Below the pieces are notes generated by a model. The model made no database searches. It saw only the letters and a list, made by a program, of their open reading frames with translations, and was not told the DNA's origin. A stretch of DNA of 64,000 nt, from contig OZ234502.1 in NCBI GenBank assembly GCA_965153455.1, positions 6,479,495 to 6,543,494 on the forward strand. Direction: 5' to 3'. Made by a program: the position numbers and the translations under genes. Shown here one piece after another: positions 11,650-21,834 of this stretch. The stretch is from Sphagnum compactum (lineage: Eukaryota; Bryophyta; Sphagnopsida; Sphagnales). The stretch's first letter is position 1, and every line of letters begins with the position of its first letter.

Positions 11650-13640
11650 TATATATATATAATTATTGCAATAATATTGGGACCTTGGATTCAAGGCATA
11701 TTTTGGTAGGAGTCTTCCAAGTGTATAAACTTTTATTTTAGTTGGAAATTGTTTTGGTAGAGATTTGATTATGGATATATGTTACAATTGTTATTGTTTC
11801 TACCCAAAATCTATGATCGAGCTTCATATGTTGTAACATATATTTCACATTTTTAACAAGTGTTCAAATTATTTTTTCAACTACATCATTTTGTTCCGGC
11901 ATATATGCAGTGATTGTTTGTTTCATAATTTATTCTACTTACACAATGTATTGAAAATTTTAGAATTATATTTTCCACCTTTGTCACATCTAATTGTCTT
12001 GATGTTTTTTCCAATCTATTTTTTAAACAAAAACTTTGAAAACTTTAAATTTATCAAGCACACCAAATTTAATTTTCATGATATAAAAAAATGTCTCCTT
12101 CCAAAAATCATTAATGAAAGTTAGAAAATATTTTGCCCTCCCATGAAATGTTGTCATAAGCACAAGCTTAAGAATATCCTTTGCATGAAAACTCCCACTC
12201 AAAAGAAATAGGATATGATGGTGTTTATTATACACACATCAATCACATAAACTCAAGTCATGATCTCCATTGAAGTCCATGCTTTCAACAAGGTTATTTT
12301 TGTCCATGTTTCTTAAAGCTTGCAAAAAACATGTTCAAATCTTTGATATGACAAGTCACTCTTTTTAATCTTGATGCTACATTCTGCAACCAAGGATTGA
12401 ACAACTCCAATCAATTTATATAATCTTCCTTTTTGAACAATTTCAGTAATCACCTTAGTTGAATCAAAAGATTTTGACTAACATTTGGTGGCTTCAAATT
12501 CCACCTTAAAGTTTTGCTCTATTAACTGATTAATCAATAATAAATTCTTTGCCAACTTTGGAACATGCAACACATTTCCAATACATTTGGAAATCAGGTT
12601 TGGCAAATTGAAAAGAATAATGCCTTTCCCACATACATCAAACATATTGTTGTTTCTAAAATATATTTTGTGATTCAAATTAAATTCCTCAAAGGTTGAT
12701 AATATTTTTTTCTAAAAGGTCAAATGTTGTGGATCTCTAAAATCAATAAACCATGCATCCCTACAAATTTTAGATTTAAATAAAATAGTCACCAGAAGTT
12801 TAGTTTTGATTTTGTGACTACTTGTGAAGAACATTTAAATTTGTTCTTCCAATCTTGTTTTGTCTTGTGACATTCTCTTGCAAAATGGCCTTTGGTGTCA
12901 CAATTGTAACAAGCTCCTTTCTTTTTATACTTTTCATTTTTAAATTTCTTCCAATCTACAACCTTTTTGAACTTCCCAAAAACACCCTTAATAATTAGTG
13001 CTTCATTTTTTTACCATGGTTAAACTATAATTCTTGCTTACATCATAATTCTTCTTGCAACAATTGTCCACATTTTAACTCCATAAACAATTGATTAATG
13101 TGGGTACAAAATGAAACCACAAGGGTATGGAAAGATGGTTGCAAATCGCTAAAAGTGTGAATGCTAAATCTTCATAAAAAACTTGATGATCGATGTTTAC
13201 TAATTGATCTATAATCATTTGAAACTTGTCAATATGAACTTGCATTGAAATGTCTTATTCCATCTTAAGATTGTAAAACTTTTGACATAATTGCGATCTA
13301 GTGTCAACATGTCTTTACTCAAATGTTGCACAAAGATTGTCCCATGCATCTTTTGTAGTTTTTACACGTGTTACATGATGCAACAAAGAATCAGCAACAT
13401 TTAGGAGAATTGTTCCACAAGCCAATTTGTCCTTATTCATGAACAAGTGTTATTCAAAAATGTCTCCTTCAAGAACAATCTCTCCAAATTCAATTTCTAG
13501 TAGCAATAATTTTCTTGAGGCCATCTCCCACAAATCTTTCTCATGCAAAAGACATTCCATTTTCCTCATCCATGTATGAAAGTTATTGCCCTTCAACTTT
13601 TCAATATTTCAAGCATAAAAAATGGATGTCATGATTGTGA
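11650..13640 (-). mobile_element. Ty1/copia retrotransposon relic (gag to integrase)
   Basis: Minus-strand pieces appear in copia order. A gag N-terminal block (LKGNNFHTWMRKMECLLHEK) lies near 13.6 kb, a CCHC zinc knuckle (CYNCDTKGHFAREC) near 12.9 kb, a pre-integrase block (NVLHVPKLAKNLLLINQL) at 12.5-12.7 kb, and an integrase core fragment (KYFLTFINDFWKETFFYIMK) at 12.0-12.2 kb. The frames are broken by many stops and shifts. No reverse transcriptase or RNase H follows and no LTR pair was found, so this is a truncated old copy. Confidence 0.75.
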
Positions 13641-14422
13641 ATCAAACATTGTTAAAGAACAAAACACTTAAAAATTTGAAACTTTTAGTGAAATGCTAGA
13701 AAACCAAAAAACACAGAACTATAAAACTACAAAAAACAACTTCAATTTCTCCTTCCTTAAAAAACAATAATTCCAACTGATTATGGATCAATAATATAAT
13801 AAAATGATAAAAACATTGATTTATGAACTCTCCACCCAACCTTAAGATCACAAAAAGGTTGGTACAAACTTATGATCTACCCTTGAACTCTAACATAATA
13901 TAAATAAGAAATAAACACCCCCATATAAATATTATCTACCCTTGAAATGTATGCACATGCACATACACAAGGCCATCATCTCATGATTGAAATATTTCCT
14001 ATTAAACTTAACTAGAGATATTTAAATAAACTTACTTAACATATCTCATAGTTCCAAAAGTATGTGCATGTAACACAAATTATTTTTACTATGTTATTTA
14101 TGTAACTCGAGATAACTTGATAAATGTAACTTAAATAACTTGGTAGGAAGTTGACATCCAACAACTCTCTATGATGTCATATAAGAAAAAATGTCAAAAA
14201 TCAGGTTTCCTAACATTTTCTAATCACCTACCTGTCTGACCTATAGCCAAATTTGGTTAAACCCTCTTTGTTCCTGTAGCCAAATTTGGTTGAGTTCTCT
14301 TGTGGGGTGGGGTGAATGAGCTTTCATCCGTCGCCTTTGCTGTCGTCTCCCAGCAACCATACCGCTTGGTTGCTTTGCTTGCAGACAGGCAGCGCTTGGA
14401 GCTTTGAGCACGGACTCCATGC

Positions 14423-14453
14423 GGAGGAGGAGGAGGAGGAGGAGGAGGAGGAG
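14423..14453 (+). repeat. (GGA)n trinucleotide microsatellite
   Basis: About ten uninterrupted GGA/GAG units. They create a run of glutamates in one frame and of prolines or serines in the antisense frames, which explains several spurious open frames around 14.3-14.7 kb. Confidence 0.9.
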
Positions 14454-14810
14454 ATAATGCTGATGCAGCAGGAGAATTGCAGTGCAGCACAAAAAAAAAG
14501 AAACCAAAAGGACAAGAGTCACACCAGGCTCATCACACTAGATCACAGCTCGTTCTCCTTCATCACGTCTTCTTCATGTGTGCGGGAGCATTGCAGACTT
14601 GAACAAGATTGGTGGGTGGGTGATCATGATGGGTTTGCAGCACGAAGAACTTCTTCACCAATAATATTCATGCAGTAGTGTCTGAATTTGGAAACTGTGG
14701 TCCTGAAGCTCGACCCATCAGCCTCCTTTGTGATTTTGTTCTACTGCTTGTTGGGAACTAGCTAGAAGACATATTTTTAGTTAGAGTAGTTTAAAAGCTA
14801 TTATTATAAC

Positions 14811-16118
14811 ATGTTGGACTCGGAACAAGATGAAGAAGAGCAAGAGGATGTAGATGATGAGGGAAATATAGAAACAAAAGTGCAGCAAGGAACTGGTATG
14901 ATCTCATCTGTTTTTCCACAAGCAGCTATAAATGAGAATATAGTTTCACAACAAGACGAAGAAGAAGAAGAAGAAGAGAACCACAAAAAGAAGCTGATGA
15001 AGAAGATGAACAAGGCTGCTGCTGCTGCTCCAGGAAAGATTCTGAAAGGAGATACTCGTGGAAGAAAATCACCATCATCATCACCTGCATCACGGAGAAC
15101 AACTCCTCAAAAAATCAACCTTGTTGCAGAAGGTCACGCTATTGTTCTGCCCCAAGTACAACCGCATGTGGTTGATGGGTTTACTGCAGAATCTCTGAGT
15201 GGAAGGACAGCTACCCAGGTGGCAAATCTGATGACCACCCCTGGGGAGGGTTTTCAATCTTCTTCCAAAAAATCCGAGCAAAAAAGCAGCAAAGCTGCTG
15301 GCAATTCTTCAGATGATGAGCTCACTAGCCGTGCCATCAGGGCATGCTTAGCTGCAGAGGCTGTCATGGCTGCCCTAAGAGAGGAATGTGTCCTCCTACA
15401 TCATGCTGCAGCAGCTGCTGCTACAGTTTCTGAAGAGTACAAGAATCCAATGACTGAAAGTGGTGGTACTGGTACCCAAGCAGCTGCTGGCTTCTTCAGA
15501 ATGAAGAAAGGTCATGCTGTTGGAAAGCTGTCAGGTTCTGCAGCTGCACCACCACCTAATGGACAGCTTAGCTTGCAATTGCAGCTTGCAGCTTGTGAGA
15601 ATCTCTCCTTAGCAGCCACAGCTGCTTTTCGTGAACTGATCACATTCCGTCTTGGGTTCAACATGCCTGCAGCACATCCGAGTCAGTATGCATCCACATT
15701 GCATGAAGAAGGATTGACAAAAATTCCACAAATGAAGCATCGGAGAAAACCCATCAAGAAACCCAATCTTCTGAAGCCTCCTCAGCTGAATCTCCTTCAT
15801 CAGCCATCATATTGTGCAAGTTGCAGTCCATCAAATTCTAAAGGACGACACCACCAAAGTCCAGGGCAACCACAAGGCTTGAGAGCTGGACAAAGGCAAT
15901 ACATGAACAGAGGGAAATTTAGCATGTCGATCGATGGCGGAAAGTACAGCAAACCATTTGAAGAACCATCTTGTGGAGGACCATGTGTGCCAGGACCCTT
16001 CAGTTGTTCACACCCACCCACGACTGTGATGTCAATGCAGCAGCAGCAGCATTCCTGTTATTCAGGTATGCTGCTAGAGCAAGTCAACCCAAGTTGTACT
16101 ACTACTAGGGGACCTTGA
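14811..16118 (+). CDS. Unrecognised 435-residue low-complexity protein, or first exon of the HAD gene
   Basis: A single uninterrupted frame of 1.3 kb in DNA where other long frames do not survive. I do not recognise it. Residues 1-75 are acidic then basic (EDVDDEG, DEEEEEEE, KKLMKKMNK). An Ala/Leu-rich, probably helical segment follows at about 170-215 (RAIRACLAAEAVMAALREEC), and another at about 262-295 (ENLSLAATAAFRELITFRLG). The tail is Gly, His, Pro and Gln rich with a QQQQ run. Near the end is a consensus donor, TTCAG|GTATGC at 16065/16066 (phase 1). An in-frame AG acceptor at 16375 would join it to the HAD exons and give 708 residues, though the acceptor has no pyrimidine tract. Otherwise the frame ends in its own stop. 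YbeY, the usual N-terminal partner of this HAD domain in flowering plants, is absent. Confidence 0.55.
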   Translation: MLDSEQDEEEQEDVDDEGNIETKVQQGTGMISSVFPQAAINENIVSQQDEEEEEEENHKKKLMKKMNKAAAAAPGKILKGDTRGRKSPSSSPASRRTTPQKINLVAEGHAIVLPQVQPHVVDGFTAESLSGRTATQVANLMTTPGEGFQSSSKKSEQKSSKAAGNSSDDELTSRAIRACLAAEAVMAALREECVLLHHAAAAAATVSEEYKNPMTESGGTGTQAAAGFFRMKKGHAVGKLSGSAAAPPPNGQLSLQLQLAACENLSLAATAAFRELITFRLGFNMPAAHPSQYASTLHEEGLTKIPQMKHRRKPIKKPNLLKPPQLNLLHQPSYCASCSPSNSKGRHHQSPGQPQGLRAGQRQYMNRGKFSMSIDGGKYSKPFEEPSCGGPCVPGPFSCSHPPTTVMSMQQQQHSCYSGMLLEQVNPSCTTTRGP

Positions 16119-16338
16119 AACCTTGGAGAAAAAACAAAACTCAACAGCTGCACAAATGTTGCAGTCCTGAACTTCCCCCTCCACAATTGATCACTCCTCT
16201 CATATAAAGTGATGGATTCAGATCCTTGGGACCGAGTATGATCAAGAAGATCACTCAAACACATGAGAAAAAAGCAAAGTCCAGCTTTTTGAATGACAGG
16301 GGGATATTATTGGGCATATTTTGTTGTAGCTCTACGCC

Positions 16339-19300
16339 ATGCTGGTCGATGAAGGAAACTCCCATGGGGATGCAGATTGTGTTGTTGCTGGCAGTGGTGG
16401 TTGTTTGCAAACAAAATTCAAGATTCTCTTCTGTGACATGGATGGTACACATGCATCTCTCTCTCTCCCTCTCTACAAGAGAATGTGGTTTTTCTCACAC
16501 AAAAAGCTGCAGCTCATGACACATGTCTGAGGTAAATAAGTTTGTGGTTTCATCCAATTAAATGTTACAGTATGTGGTGTTTATTGTGGCATATATTACA
16601 TGAAAATGGCAATTTGACATCAGGTAATGGCACATGTAATCCAAATGCAATATGTTATATGTTGCATTCTCTTGTAGTGTCTTTTTGCCTGTAACTTTTT
16701 TGTGCTTGAAATCCTATGGAGCACCTAGGTTGTATATACTATGTAAGCTTCTTCTAAGTAGCATCAATTATTCAAAGGTCATCACAAATTTTATAATGTT
16801 CTTGGTTTTGTATCGAGGAACTTCTCCAACCAGTGAGAGCTGAATTCCCTGTTTATGGTGAGAGATTTGCCATCTTGCAGCAGAGACATCAATCTGTTGA
16901 ACCTTGAGCTTTGTCCCATTTGGGAGGGGGATGGGGGGTTTTTTATATAGGAACACTACTCAATGGCAGTAGCAGGATCACTATAAAGACAGCAAATGCT
17001 TTGAGAGCAGCAATGAAGATGGGAGTCCAGGTCATTATTGCCACTGGCAAGGTTTGCAATCTTTGTCTTTGACCTACAAAAATGTGGAGCTCATGTAAAT
17101 GCAAACAATGTGCATGTTTGATCTTTTGATGTTTTGATCATATTATCAAATTCTGGCTCAATCAATTCTTGTTTGTTTAAATAGGTGGGTTGTTCTGTAT
17201 TTTTTGCAGACACGACCTGCAGCTCTTGCAGCATTGGAGACTGTAGGATTGACAGGGAAAGGAGGGGTACTGTCTCACACCTCCCCTGGTGTGTTTTTAC
17301 AGGTAAAGATCCGTGTTGTGTGATCTATATATGTACCCATCCTGGAATCTAACAGATCACCTTGTGTGACCTAATTGGTGTTCAAAGCATTCTTGCAAAT
17401 TGAATGTAAACCTGGAGTGGTATTCTTGTGTTGCTGTTTCATGAATGGCTCGCCATTGCAATCCTTACAAGAGAATGTGGTTCTTCTCACACAAAAAGCC
17501 ATGGCTCATGATACATGGTTGAGTTGAACTCTTTGTAATATGTGCCATTACCTAAAGTTAAATTGTCATTCTAATGTAATACATGCCACAATAAACACCA
17601 CATATTGTACATTGTAAATTGTAATGGATGGAACCACAAAGTTTACCTCACACACTTGTCATGAGTCACGGCTTTTTGTGTGAGAAAAACCATGTTCTCT
17701 TATAGTGAGTGACTGAGAAAAAGTGAGACTGGTGGAAGAGGAAACATGGAGATCTTTTAGTCTACCCTCTGGCCAACCTCTTCTTCTTCCCTTCTACCCA
17801 ACTGACTGCTCTTGTTTCATTCAAATTTGTGACTGCATTAATCTAGAGTAATCACAATGCAAAAAACACCAACAAAGCAACAATGGGTGGTCATTGATTG
17901 CAGGGTTTACAAGTGTATGGAAAGCAAGGCACAATTCTTCATAGTCAACTGCTTGATCCCAAGGTTGTGTCTGAGGTAAAATACTTTTGAAGTCATTGTT
18001 GTGGCAAGATCACTTCTTTTGCAGTCTCTTCCTGCCATCAGTCAATGTAAAGACTCTGTTCAATATTTCTCAATTTGTTGGAGGTTTGTTGATTGGTGTT
18101 TTTTTTTTTTTTTTCCCTCATGTGTTGTGACATCTCATTACGTGCTGGAGACATTTAAGTTTTCCATGGAGCATCAAGTTCCATTGGTGGGGTTCAGTGC
18201 AGACAAGTGTGTGACACTCTTTGCTCACACCTGGATTGATAAGCTTCATGAAGTTTACTATGAGCCCCAGGTATGCATCTTCATTCTTTCTTTCTAAAAT
18301 CACAATACCCGATCACCTCTTCTATTCTGGGTTTCGTTGATTTTCTTTGCAACACTTGCACTCGTTTCTGTCTTTCCATGTTATCATCAATTTTGCTGTT
18401 GGAGCGAGCATTCCATTTGTGAGGTCTAATCAATCTCTTCGCCCACTTACTTCAGTGTGTCATTGTCAATTTCTGTTTTCCAGGAGGCATAATAAGTGCA
18501 CAATATGTTTTTCCCAGTTTTTTGTTTTTTGATGGAAAGTGTAGGGAAAAGTTTTTGATGGAAAGTTTGGCCATCCATTCTGTTTAGACTATATATCACT
18601 TTGGACATGGTCTTGTGCAGGCAGAGGTGATGAAATCCATAGACCAGATCATGGAGGTCAAAGTCCAGGTACACTTTCATTTCAATGTTTTCACATGGAG
18701 TTGAAAATGTAGCAGCTTTTCTGTTTGTTTTCCTTCACAAAATCATTCATTTCAGTGACCATGTTTCACAGGAACTGGTTGAGGTAGGATGGGTATTTTG
18801 GTGATCATCCCTGCAACAATTCCAAACTCATTTTGTATTATAATTTGTCATAGATAGAATTTCATTTTGAAATCGTTTTTTTTTCTTCTTTTCTTTTGCC
18901 TGTTTGTATCTTTGTTGTGTATCTTGCTCTAGCCTTCCTTTTGATGTGGGGGAGATTGATTGTTCACTGGTTAGTGCGTAATAACATGGAGCCCAAGTAA
19001 TATTTGTATATTTTGAAGAAAGTATGATTATAGAATTTTCAAATGGACACACCCCCGTGTTGTTTTACAATGCTTGTGTTGGGTTTCCGACTTCACTTCA
19101 CAACAATGCTTGTTGTGGTGTGTGTGTCTGGGAAGTAGCAGAAAGTGTTGTTTTACGATCTAGCAGAAAGAGTGGCCAATTTTCTGCGACCGCATTGGTC
19201 CTTGGCTGCAAGGGGACGGGCTACTATAGTGCAAGCTTTGCCCGATATGTTGGAGCTATTACCGCTTGGTGCTTCCAAGGGTGCTGGTGTACAAATGCTC

Positions 19301-19672
19301 GTTGATCATATGGAGGTGCCCATTGAGCAGGTCAAGAGTGGAATCCATGACCATGTCCAAAACATAATTCTTCTTTCTTTTGCCTTAAGATTATACATAC
19401 TAAATTTTAATTAATGTAAATGGCAAGGCCACACACACACACAGAGTGTGTGACACACCCCTTCCTTCCTTGTTGGATTGGGATTCATTCAGGTGATGGC
19501 CATAGGAGATGGAGAGAATGACATTGAGATGCTGTCCATGGTAGGGTGGGGTGTGGCCATGGCCAATGCCACTGAGCGTACCAAGGCTGTTGCAGATGCA
19601 GTCACAAGCAGCAACAATGAAGATGGTGTGGCACAAGCAATACAAAATTTCATTTTGTCTGGAGTCTTTTAA
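16339..19672 (+). CDS. Cof-type HAD-IIB phosphatase-like hydrolase
   Basis: Exons: to 16444, then 16951-17051, 17210-17302, 17904-17975, 18151-18270, 18621-18668, 19142-19330, 19493-19672. Phases close throughout. From the ATG at 16339 the product has 302 residues. All four HAD motifs are present: motif I FCDMDGTLL (nucleophile Asp33, acid/base Asp35), motif II IIATGKTRP, the motif III lysine in GASKGAGV, and motif IV GDGENDIEML. The Cof-type cap lies between motifs II and III. It matches best, from memory, the C-terminal HAD half of the plant chloroplast YbeY-HAD protein (Arabidopsis At2g25870), but no YbeY motif is seen upstream. The start is uncertain: this ATG, or splicing from the 14811 ORF. 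The substrate is unknown; the family acts on small phosphorylated metabolites. Confidence 0.85.
16471..16679. mobile_element. CACTA-like MITE, copy 1, in HAD intron 1
   Basis: The right end reads CACTACAAGAGAATG on the minus strand, and the left end CTCTACAAGAGAATG on the plus strand. These match the CACTACAAGA-type termini of plant CACTA elements. The interior matches copy 2 (17463-17707) in reverse-complement orientation. It is about 210 bp and non-coding. A clean 3-bp target duplication is not visible. Confidence 0.75.
17463..17707. mobile_element. CACTA-like MITE, copy 2, in HAD intron 3
   Basis: The ends are CCTTACAAGAGAATG on the plus strand and CACTATAAGAGAACATGG on the minus strand. 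They are followed by matching arms with TTCTCACACAAAAAGC, about 50 bp long, so the element can fold back on itself. It is inverted relative to copy 1. Confidence 0.75.
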
Positions 19673-19727
19673 TTAGTCTATCATACACTTTCTCTGCTGA
19701 GAACCGTAGTACCTACATTGGCAGATT

Positions 19728-19871
19728 TTCGGCATAATAATTTTTTTTTATTTATCAAAAATTTCAGAAATTATCAGTCATTTAGGACCCAAATTTTTTT
19801 AAAACATAATTTCGGCGTAAATTAATTTTTATTTATTTATAAAAAATTTCAGAAATTATCAGTCATTTATG
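19728..19871. repeat. Imperfect tandem duplication, about 83-bp period
   Basis: A unit beginning TTCGGC and ending TTTCAGAAATTATCAGTCAT occurs at 19728-19788 and again at 19811-19871, separated by a short spacer. It lies just past the HAD stop, perhaps in its 3'UTR. Confidence 0.8.
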
Positions 19872-19872
19872 A

Positions 19873-20802
19873 CAAAGAAATTAAATATTATCAAAGGGGC
19901 AAGGCAAAGGGGCAGCTGAATTTGATCCTGAGACCTCCAAAGTAGTAAGAAACGACATGAACAGAAAAGCAGCAAATATTACTTCAAGATAAATTGACTT
20001 ACAGTAAATTTCAAAAACTCAGGTGCTGAATTTAAAACTACAAATTAAATTAATTATTTGACACACAAGTGCCAAAATATTAAAGGATTTGTCAAAATTA
20101 ATAGTCCTTCCTAATATAAAATATATAATTTCCTGATACTCATATTGTAATTAAACTAATTAATATTTAACAAGTTTATGATCTGTTGGAACCTATTAAT
20201 AAATTAGAAGCAATATGTCCCTTCTTCTTTTTTTTTCTTTCTCTTCGCCACTTACAAATTAAATCAGTGTTTTCTTTTATTTAATGAATCTCCCCACCTG
20301 GCAACAAAAAGGAAAAAAAATTTGAAATTGCCATATTTAGACAATAGGTTCCAACAAATAGCCAAAATATAGAAGGATTGTCAATATTTCATTGTCCTTC
20401 TTGACCTGAAAATAGATTTTGTTAATTCCTCTTGTAGATGTTCACCAATATGGCTACATCACAAAATTGAAGGAAAAAAAAAAAAAAAACTTGCTTACAA
20501 TACTTGCAATCATAATTAACCCGTAAATTTTTTCAAACCTTACTAACCCCATTTTACCTCAACTTGGAGCCTTAGAAATCCAGTCCAATTTACCCATTCA
20601 TGAATGAGAGACTACAACAATGCAACACCTATGTAGGTATGTGCAAGCTTTCATTAATGTTCCATAAATAAATAAATAAATAAAAGATTGCAATGACAAC
20701 CGCTAAAAAGTAGGCTAATGGTAGCTATTGTCCAATAGCCTTCCTAAAATCATTGATTTGAATCCAAGTGTCAACATAACATAATTATATCAATAATAAA
20801 TG
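19873..20802. other. AT-rich spacer, no gene seen
   Basis: Long A and T runs and an (AATA)n stretch near 20.67 kb. No coding similarity on either strand. Confidence 0.5.
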
Positions 20803-21420
20803 TGTTATGACCCTAACCTTGGGCTCAGGACCAAAGTAAGTTAGGACAAGGCAAAAAGGAAACAAGCTGAAACAAGCTAAGGCATAAAAGAGGCCTAAAT
20901 ACATTGTGGGAGTGAAAAGGAAACATTCTTGAAACTCAAGGGATGAATGTTCACTTTGGGAATAGATAGTTTCAGGTTGTTCAATCTTTGGGACAAAAGT
21001 ACAAACATAAACCTTGTCCAAATTGAAGGTCTTTTATATTGTTGGAAGGCTCTCAAAACGTAGATATCAAAAATGAACTTGCAAAGAGTTAAAAGTTATA
21101 TGGCCAAAAAACAAGCCAAAAATTAAATTGGTAATTTGAATTTCTATCATTAAAACCTAGGAAACAAGAATAAAATGAATTCCAATGAAAATGTGCAACA
21201 TGTTGTTAAAAAGATCTTGTCAAGGTTAGAACTTTTAGTTGGAAACTTTTCAATCAAAGCTTGTATGAAAAAATAATGAACCTACAAAGTTATGAGATTC
21301 ATAACTTGACAATTTTGGGATTCCTAAGTGAAAATCCCATGTAAAATAACCATTTCAATGCAATTCTTGGAACAAGGTCCAAAGTATACTAATAAGGAGG
21401 AAAGTGAGGACCTCCTCTCA
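20803..21420 (+). repeat. Diverged copy of the LTR-like repeat at 22725
   Basis: Its beginning (TGTTATGACCCTAACCTTGG) and later phrases such as GTTATGGCC-type text follow the same order as the element at 22725-23622, with many substitutions and indels. The end is not clear and no target duplication was found. It is probably an older member of the same family. Confidence 0.5.
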
Positions 21421-21592
21421 AGTTCAAGTGTGTGAATATAATGACTCCAAATCAAGTTTATTACCCAATTTGGCTCCATTTGCCTTACCCAACTACATTG
21501 TCTAGTAGTTCAAGTGTGAAAATATAATGACTCCAAATCAAGTTTATTACCCAATTTGGTTCCATTTGCTTTACCCAACTACATTGTCTAGT
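21421..21592. repeat. Two-copy tandem duplication, 86-bp period
   Basis: A unit starting AGTTCAAGTGTG and ending CATTGTCTAG is present at 21421 and 21507 with few differences. Confidence 0.9.
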
Positions 21593-21834
21593 TTGTGCAA
21601 ATGATTTGTCTGTGAGGAGCTTGTGAACTTGTCATTTCATCTAAAATCCACATCCCCAAACTCCTACACACCCTTCTTTTCATAGTACATGAAGTTAGGG
21701 AACATGCTCTCAACTAGTTATCCTTTTTTTGTACATTTTGTTGTTGTTATCATTTTGAGGGTTCATATGCAAAGTTTTGGGAAGAATTTAAGGGCACATT
21801 GAAATGTTTTATTAAATATAATTATTTTTATTTG

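Noticed and set aside
14241-14678. Open frames rich in poly-Glu, poly-Pro or poly-Ser
   Set aside because: All arise from a (GGA)n microsatellite and overlap one another on both strands.
14811-19672. YbeY-HAD fusion gene
   Set aside because: The YbeY signature (HGxLHLxGxDH) was not found in any frame between 12 and 17 kb, so only the HAD part can be supported.
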